64,000 bases of DNA from Cerrena zonata (taxonomy: Eukaryota > Basidiomycota > Agaricomycetes > Polyporales > Cerrenaceae), in assembly GCA_038087015.1 (NCBI GenBank), contig JASBNA010000004.1:1426001-1490000 (forward strand). The letters are read 5' to 3'. Under the pieces are notes generated by a model. That model was given only the letters and a program-made list of their open reading frames with translations, did no database searches and was not told the origin of the DNA. The position numbers were made by a program, and so were the translations under genes. Each line of letters opens with the position of its first letter. Position 1 is the stretch's first letter. This document shows, piece by piece, positions 58,335 through 64,000 of the stretch.

Positions 58335-58760
58335 AGTGGTATAGTATGGGTGTGTATGTTAGGAGGAGGTCAGACTGTCAGTGGGCAGAGATTTGGATCA
58401 GAATAAAGTTTCCGCGGCAATTCCCGCCAAATCGACAAATGCGATAAGATTTTGTCCTCGGAAAGATAAGATAACACGGGTAGACAAGAGGTTGTTCGTT
58501 GCCTTCGCCTGTACTTTTATACCTTTTGCTACAACTCAAATACGCATAAGGCATATACGGCCCCGACAAAGAATATGTAGCGAGTCACTTTGCAGTACAG
58601 CCTCTTGATGCTATCAGTACACAGTTTTTGAGCGTTCATTGATTCTCAAACGGCCTAGTTTCACCACAGGGGAATTTCGATGAGTGGTGAACAGAATTGA
58701 CAGTGCGTTCAGATTACTTCATATACAATAAAATTACAGTATGTCCCATCCTATCATCCT
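58335..58760. other. Spacer between eIF3c and the OM14-like gene
   Basis: It contains the eIF3c upstream region and the OM14-like 3' flank. No ORF or RNA gene is supported. Confidence 0.6.
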
Positions 58761-59750
58761 TTAGTGTTGCTTAAGGCGGTATTGTTCAGCGATATACCTA
58801 TCACGCTTCTCAGTATTTTCCCTTACAATTAAACTGATAAGACGACTCACCCTTCACCAGTCCATAACGTGAAGAGACCAACAGAGATAACTGAAACCGT
58901 TCGTCTGTCCCAGCGAGGGGCATCCCAATGCAAATAAGCAAAGTAGCCCAATGTTCCCAAGATACCAGCGTTCACTAAAACAAGATTAACATTAGTCACT
59001 CTAGTTTACGGGTCCTTGCAATAGTGACTCACAAGCACCGACTAGCCCGCCGAGGACACCTGGGCGCAATATCTGCTCCCTTGCCACCCTGTACAAGGCC
59101 GCGCCTTCTTCTTTAGCTCTCTTTTCCTCTGCTTTTCCAGCAGGGGTCTCAAGATAGCGCTCCGTGGCATATCCCTCCGCGCCGAAAAGAGCGAGGATAC
59201 CGGCGGTAGTAGACGCAAGGAACTTGGTATCTTGACGAAGCTCTGGTCTGGTATAAGCAGCGTATCCCACGCCGCCCAAGATACCGACATTCACTACGAA
59301 ACATGTATGAGCGCCGGGTGTTAGGTATGACATCATAGCCGTTGCAAAACGTACAGAGACCAAGTAGACCGCCTGCGACAGCAGGACGGAATAAATAATT
59401 TTGTGTAACGTTCCAGAGGTGGAACCCCTCCACCTCTGCTTCATGAGCATAACGACGGGCTCTAGCCTTAGCCTTAGCGGGAATCTTTTCCTTGTCCGAA
59501 GCAGGGGGAGGCCTCGTTTCAGACGTGATAGTTGCTGGATTAGACTTCCAGTCGGGCGACACAATATTCAGTTTGGCCGCGTCGTCAGCAATGTTGTCCG
59601 CGGTGGGGGGCTCCGTGTTCAACAACCCAAAATCTGGCTGGGGCTAGACTACAGTCAATAACACGCTCAGGGGGATAGTCGCGTGCATCTTGGACGTACC
59701 TGCTCTGATCGCGGGGGAGCGTTGTGAGCTGCGACGGAAGCGTATGACAT
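58761..59750 (-). CDS. OM14-like mitochondrial outer-membrane protein
   Basis: Exons 59750-59700, 59643-59355, 59293-59033, 58974-58851 and 58797-58761 give 253 aa. It starts MSYASVAAHNAPPRSEQPQP. A hydrophilic N-terminal half is followed by KARARRYAHEAEVEGFHLWN and three hydrophobic segments. OM14 in yeast is an outer-membrane protein with three helices linked to mitochondrial import and ribosome binding (family knowledge). The C-terminal part contains two copies of one module: RPAVAGGLLGL-NVGILGGVGY and RPGVLGGLVGA-NAGILGTLGY, each split by a phase-1 intron at the same point. Assignment rests on recalled similarity to fungal OM14 C-terminal proteins; an unnamed membrane protein is possible. 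Confidence 0.75.
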
Positions 59751-60202
59751 AGTGAACAAGATTTAAGGGAAGGAGATGGGAGTCTAAGAGAAAGAAGGAA
59801 TGCACGGATAGGGGAAGTTGAAGTTGGGTTTTGAAGAGTAGGCTCGGACTGGCCTTTATGTAGGTCCACCGAAACAGGCATGACATCATCGCTCGCGCCC
59901 AGGGCGGGCACCAACCCATCGTCGTCACCGCAATCGCGACTTTGAGCAAATAGAATATTTACCCGAAATATGTGGGGCCATCCATAGAGCATGTGTTTCC
60001 AGAATTATGGTATAATCATCGGGGGAAAACAAACCATAGGGAGGTATAGAGAGGGGAAAGAAAAATATACAAAAAAGGAGAGTTGGGGAGCATTATACAG
60101 CAACGCGACAAATGAAAAGTTTTTCCACAATTGAGACCCTGAGCGAACTAGTCCGTCCATGCTGGAAAAAGTTGATAACTGATAAACTGATAAACACTAA
60201 AT
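59751..60202. other. Spacer between the CAP-Gly gene and the OM14-like gene
   Basis: It holds the 3' flank of the CAP-Gly gene and the OM14-like promoter, which includes pyrimidine/purine-rich runs near 59750-59800. No gene is supported. Confidence 0.6.
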
Positions 60203-63200
60203 TCAGAACACATCTTGTGAATGCGGGCACGCCGCAGCGGTATGACCCCGTTCCTCACAATCCTCACAGAACAACTCCGCATCATCCATGCTCGTCCGAC
60301 TGGGTGTATCATCCTTGAGCAAATCGCAACTAAAGATATCGTGCCCTGGTCGTTCACAGATTTCGCATACTTCTTCTCCGAAGGCGGGTCCCTTGACTTG
60401 GGGTTGACTGTCTGTGGAGTCCGATACCGAGCGAAGTGTGGAGGTTGAGCCCTTGGTGATACTTCTTCTGTCACCATCGTCAGGTAAACCCTTCGAAGAT
60501 TTCTTTTGGCTTCGGGCCAATTTCTCCTGAAGCTTCTCGACTTCACGTTCGAGCTCATCCTCTCGGTAGATCTATAAGAGACTACATTCAGCGTGCGTCT
60601 AGACAGGGGATTAATGACGCCTACCTTGGTCTCTATGAGAGTCTCCAACTCGCTAATCTCTTTGTTTAATTGGTGAACAGTACGAGCACTCTTCATCTCT
60701 GCCTCGGACAAACGCTTGCGAAGTTGTTCCAACTCGGTCTGTAAAAGAGAACCGTTCAGCTTGGCCTAAATGAAGGCAAGTCTACTTTAAACTTACCTCA
60801 GACTTCAACTTGAGCTCTCGGATTGTTTGATTGAGTTCCGCAACGTCCGAAGGAAGGTCAGACGCCATGCTAAGGCCTTCGTTCAGCATAGACTCCTCTC
60901 GTAGCAGGCTCTGCTCCACGTTCTCTTCGAGTGTCCTCATTTCCTGTAAAACATGATGATCATTGTTAGAGCCAAACATTTAAACCATCGGATTTCAACT
61001 CACATCCCGAAGCTGATCAATCTCGGTTGAAAGTAACTTGTTCTCCGACTCGAGGAGTTTACCACGCTGCAAGATAACATTGTTCTCTTTCTGAAGCTCC
61101 TGGATGATATGTCTACAGAAAACGTCAATATTCACATCGAGTATGAAATGAAAAACCATCACGCACTTGAGACCCTTGATCTCTTCCCTAGCAGCCGCAA
61201 GATCATGTTTAGAAGGAGAGGAGGGTGTCTTGCCATTCTCATGAGCACCATTGATAGGCATATCTCTGTTAACCCGTTTCCTAACGGCTTCCAGTTCTGC
61301 ACCGCGCTCTTCCAATTGATATTGCAGATCGACAACAGTTTGACGTTCCTTCTCTAGAGCTGCGATCATCTGTGTAGAGCATAAGATTAAAATTGAAGAC
61401 GAGAGCGTGATGAGGGGGTGAATGTTACGTACGGCATCTTTGTCTGCCTTGACGTGATCGAGTTCTTCCTTGAGGGGATGCAATGATGCATCGGAACCAG
61501 CGCGAGAACGCTGTTCTGCCAATTGAAGTCGGAGTTGAGAGACTTCTTGCATGAGTTGAGCCGACTTTGGAGGACTGCCAGCACCACCGCTAGAAGCGAT
61601 ACCTTCGAGATGCTAAATTCCTCATGAATACAAAACATAACAAAGACAACAACGAAAAAAAACTCACAGCGATCTCGCTTCGGAGACCTTCAATCTCAGC
61701 TCGAGCATTTTCCAATGCAGCGGTATTTTCTCTCAATGCCTCCTCGATCTCCTCCACTCTGGCTCTCGCTTGGTCTTCGCCTTTGCTCACCCTCTGGATC
61801 TCCTTATGGCCCTCAGTCACCTCCTTCCTCAACTCTTCCTCTCTCTCCTTAGACCTCAACAGCCTCTCATGTACTGCCATTTCTTCCTTCTCAGCAGTCG
61901 CACGAGCATCCTCGAGAAGATCTTCGAGAGAACTAATCTTCTTCTGCAAATGCTGTACTTGAATACGCAGAGTCTCGTTGTCGATTTCTGCTGCTGAAGA
62001 AGCATAACGTGCGGCAGAGGTGGGTGAGGGAGGTCGTGCTTGGGCGACACGGAGTTGTTCTTCAAGAGAGGTAACGAGGTCTTCCATCTCATAACGTCTG
62101 TTATCAGCCAGGCTGAGACGTTCCTCGTAAAGCGCGATTGTTTCCTGTACACAACAAATTCAATAAACGTTTGACAATCCATCGTGAAATTATTTACCTG
62201 GCCAGCTTTACGAAGCTCGTCGACTTGTGAACCAAGCTCCCTCCTCTCTTCCTCGAGCTCAGCGTACGCCTTCTGCACACGAGCTTCTAGTAAAGCAATC
62301 TCGGCATTCTTCGCCTCGAGGAGAGCATCGTTTTGGCTCTGCTCTCCCTCCTTAGCGTCGATGAGTTGCTTCAGCTGTGCGACCAGAGCCTCCTTGTCCT
62401 CGAGTTTCGATTGAGTATCACGGAACTTAGCCTCGCCTTCACCGCGAACCTTCTCAACATCCGCATTAGCTTGCCCCACCGCCCTCTCGAGGCTCTCAAT
62501 CGCAGCTTCCCGCTCCTTGAGTAACCTCTCCGAGCTCCTAACAGACGTTTCCAACTCAGTCACGCGAGCCTTGGCTTTATCTCGCTCGTCTGTGACAGTT
62601 TCTATCCTAGAAGAGGCGTTCGACTGAGAAGACTCTACCGCGACCCTGAGTCTCTTGTTCTCATCTTCAGCCGCATCTAACCTCGCCTGCAATACCTCAA
62701 GCTCATTTTGCAACTGAGCGTTCGCCGCCATACTGGGTAACGGTCCAGGCATAGGAGGGATAGAAGCTGAAGAACCAGGACGGGAAGATCTATCGCGAGA
62801 TCCATTCATCAACTCTGCAATCTTGTTCTGCAACGCACGACCATTTTGTTCAAGGTCGGACACATCACCATCGCCTGAATGTCGTTCAGTACTCGAACGT
62901 CCAGTTATCGATGGCGACGCAGGGGGAGGCATCGCGACTGGACTCGGTAGCCGTCCCTTAGGAGTGGAAATGGAAGCACGAGTTTTAGAGGGTGTGCCAT
63001 TAACCAACCTCGGTGCTCTAGGTGTCTGGAATGGCGAAGAGGTACCACCCCGTGTCGGTGAATTAATGTTCTGAGTGGGGGAAGTAATTCCAAATAACCT
63101 TGATGGACTGGACGTGCTGATAGATTTTCTGGAAGGGCTATTTGGACCAGAATGAGTCCCGCGCGTATGATTATTGAGCTGTTTCGCGGTCATTCCGACG

Positions 63201-64000
63201 TACTTGGAAGCTCGAGACCCCGGTGTGATGTTAATATTATTCTCCTTGGTCGTTTGCTTTATGGGCGTCTTGTGGAGATAGGAAGTTGAGCTTCGTGTAC
63301 GATTAGCTGAAGGAGTAACATTGGGTGTCTTGCGTGGTGGGGCAATCGGAGCACCAGGTGTTGCACGGCCAAAGGATGGAGTGACACGTCCGGTACCGAA
63401 TGAGGGTGTTACTCGGCCGTTGGAAGCTGAAGGTGTCTTCTGGCCCACTCGTCCATTTACTTTGGGTACAGCAGAGGACGGTGTTACTCTGCCGGATATG
63501 GATGGAGTCATACGGCCACTTCGTGTGGAAGCCACAGAGGCTGGACGAGAGATGGTACCGTTATATACAGTAGCAGTGGATAACTTGGTTGTTGCGACAA
63601 AGACGCCACATAATGGTGGGCAGGTAAAATATCGCTTTCTGAATAGGTGAAACGAAACAGGTTTCAGGGTTCAGGTTTTTAGAAGAGGGCAGTATGGGTT
63701 AGTAGACATGAATGTATGTACTCACCCAGCAACACTCCCATCGTTCTTGCCTTTACCAGCAAACCCTCCGGAGAGCTCGACACCAGCCCAAAGACCGGGT
63801 TTGCCATCGATTCCACCTAGATATCTTAGCGTACCTTCGAAACCAAGAGATTCTATTCGGACAGGATCTCCGACATCAAAAGTTTTGCCTGCACGACTGA
63901 CAGATCTTCCAAAGGTTTCGGAAGCCCGACTGGGTGGACGAGCTACAGAGGACGTAAAGGACGCATCGGAAACTCTTGAGCGTCCGACGGAAGATGACGT
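60203..64000 (-). CDS. CAP-Gly microtubule plus-end protein, CLIP-170/Tip1/Bik1-like (5' end off the window)
   Basis: Exons: beyond 64000 to 63726, 63638-62198, 62144-61668, 61612-61433, 61369-61167, 61112-61004, 60943-60797, 60738-60625 and 60571-60203; 1104 residues are visible. The CAP-Gly domain near the start shows VGDPVRIESLGFEGTLRYLG, GLWAGVELSG and the GKNDGSVAGKRYF signature that grips tubulin and EB1 tails. Next is a basic Ser/Pro-rich region with repeated GRVTPS, then long coiled coils for dimerisation. The C-terminus has two zinc knuckles, CEICERPGHDIFSC and CEDCEERGHTAAAC, as in CLIP-170, where they bind dynactin and self-interact. The order CAP-Gly, basic, coiled coil, zinc knuckles identifies the family. 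The first intron is 87 nt, longer than the others. Confidence 0.93.

Noticed and set aside
58033..58344. 103-codon Ser-rich plus-strand ORF
   Set aside because: It mirrors the acidic Asp/Ser N-terminus of eIF3c.
63321..63650. 109-codon plus-strand ORF
   Set aside because: It is antisense to the GRVTPS region of the CAP-Gly gene and crosses its splice site.

Overview
The window comes from a filamentous basidiomycete fungus, probably Agaricomycotina. The evidence is intron-rich host genes (phase-consistent introns, mostly 49-63 nt), fungal-type orthologues (APS kinase, a Nak1/Kic1-like GCK kinase, eIF2B gamma, eIF3c, an OM14-like mitochondrial protein, a CLIP-170-like CAP-Gly protein) and transposon families typical of that group. 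I see no rRNA gene, no intact tRNA gene and no CRISPR array.

The window has two compartments. Positions 1 to about 49.4 kb are A+T-rich, transposon-packed DNA with almost no intact gene. Positions about 49.67-64 kb are a compact, normal gene block: six genes with short spacers, two convergent pairs and one divergent pair.

Left compartment, in order. Fragments of one Ty3/gypsy polyprotein appear in correct domain order (gag-side fragment 3-296, protease 4512-6290, RT-RNase H-integrase 13466-16914), split by about 4.2 kb of dispersed repeats (with a 167-bp-arm palindrome) and by a block holding two convergent, unrecognised, intron-containing gene relics (6468-9090 plus strand, 10949-13100 minus strand). 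A decayed tyrosine-recombinase retrotransposon of RT-RH-YR order lies at 18.4-21.5 kb. A CACT-ended MITE-like family is present in five copies (7.4, 18.9, 22.6, 35.0 and 38.0 kb); three have exact 3-bp target duplications. A dispersed repeat at 24.5-26.3 kb is itself interrupted by a 914-bp element with inverted ends and a tRNA-like pol III box pair. The stretch 29.7-42.5 kb is a largely ORF-free A+T-rich core holding two solo LTRs (28728-29674 flanks it; 40716-41320). A pogo-like DNA transposon with a broken transposase sits at 42553-45693. A short LTR retrotransposon that encodes only Gag (47224-49432) carries a TA-flanked 709-bp element inside its 3' LTR.

Right compartment. APS kinase (+, 49670-50480) converges on the GCK kinase (-, 50499-53182), 18 bp between stop codons. 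The kinase diverges from eIF2B gamma (+, 53421-55287) over 238 bp. eIF2B gamma converges on eIF3c (-, 55440-58334). The OM14-like gene (-, 58761-59750) and the CAP-Gly gene (-, 60203 to beyond the right edge) follow. These are housekeeping functions: sulfate assimilation, cell polarity signalling, translation initiation, mitochondrial outer membrane and microtubule plus ends.

Throughout the left compartment, broken genes show an excess of changes readable as C-to-T or G-to-A, including lost catalytic residues and CGA-to-TGA stops. This fits cytosine-methylation decay or a RIP-like process. All exon boundaries and repeat ends were read by eye; no alignment was run.
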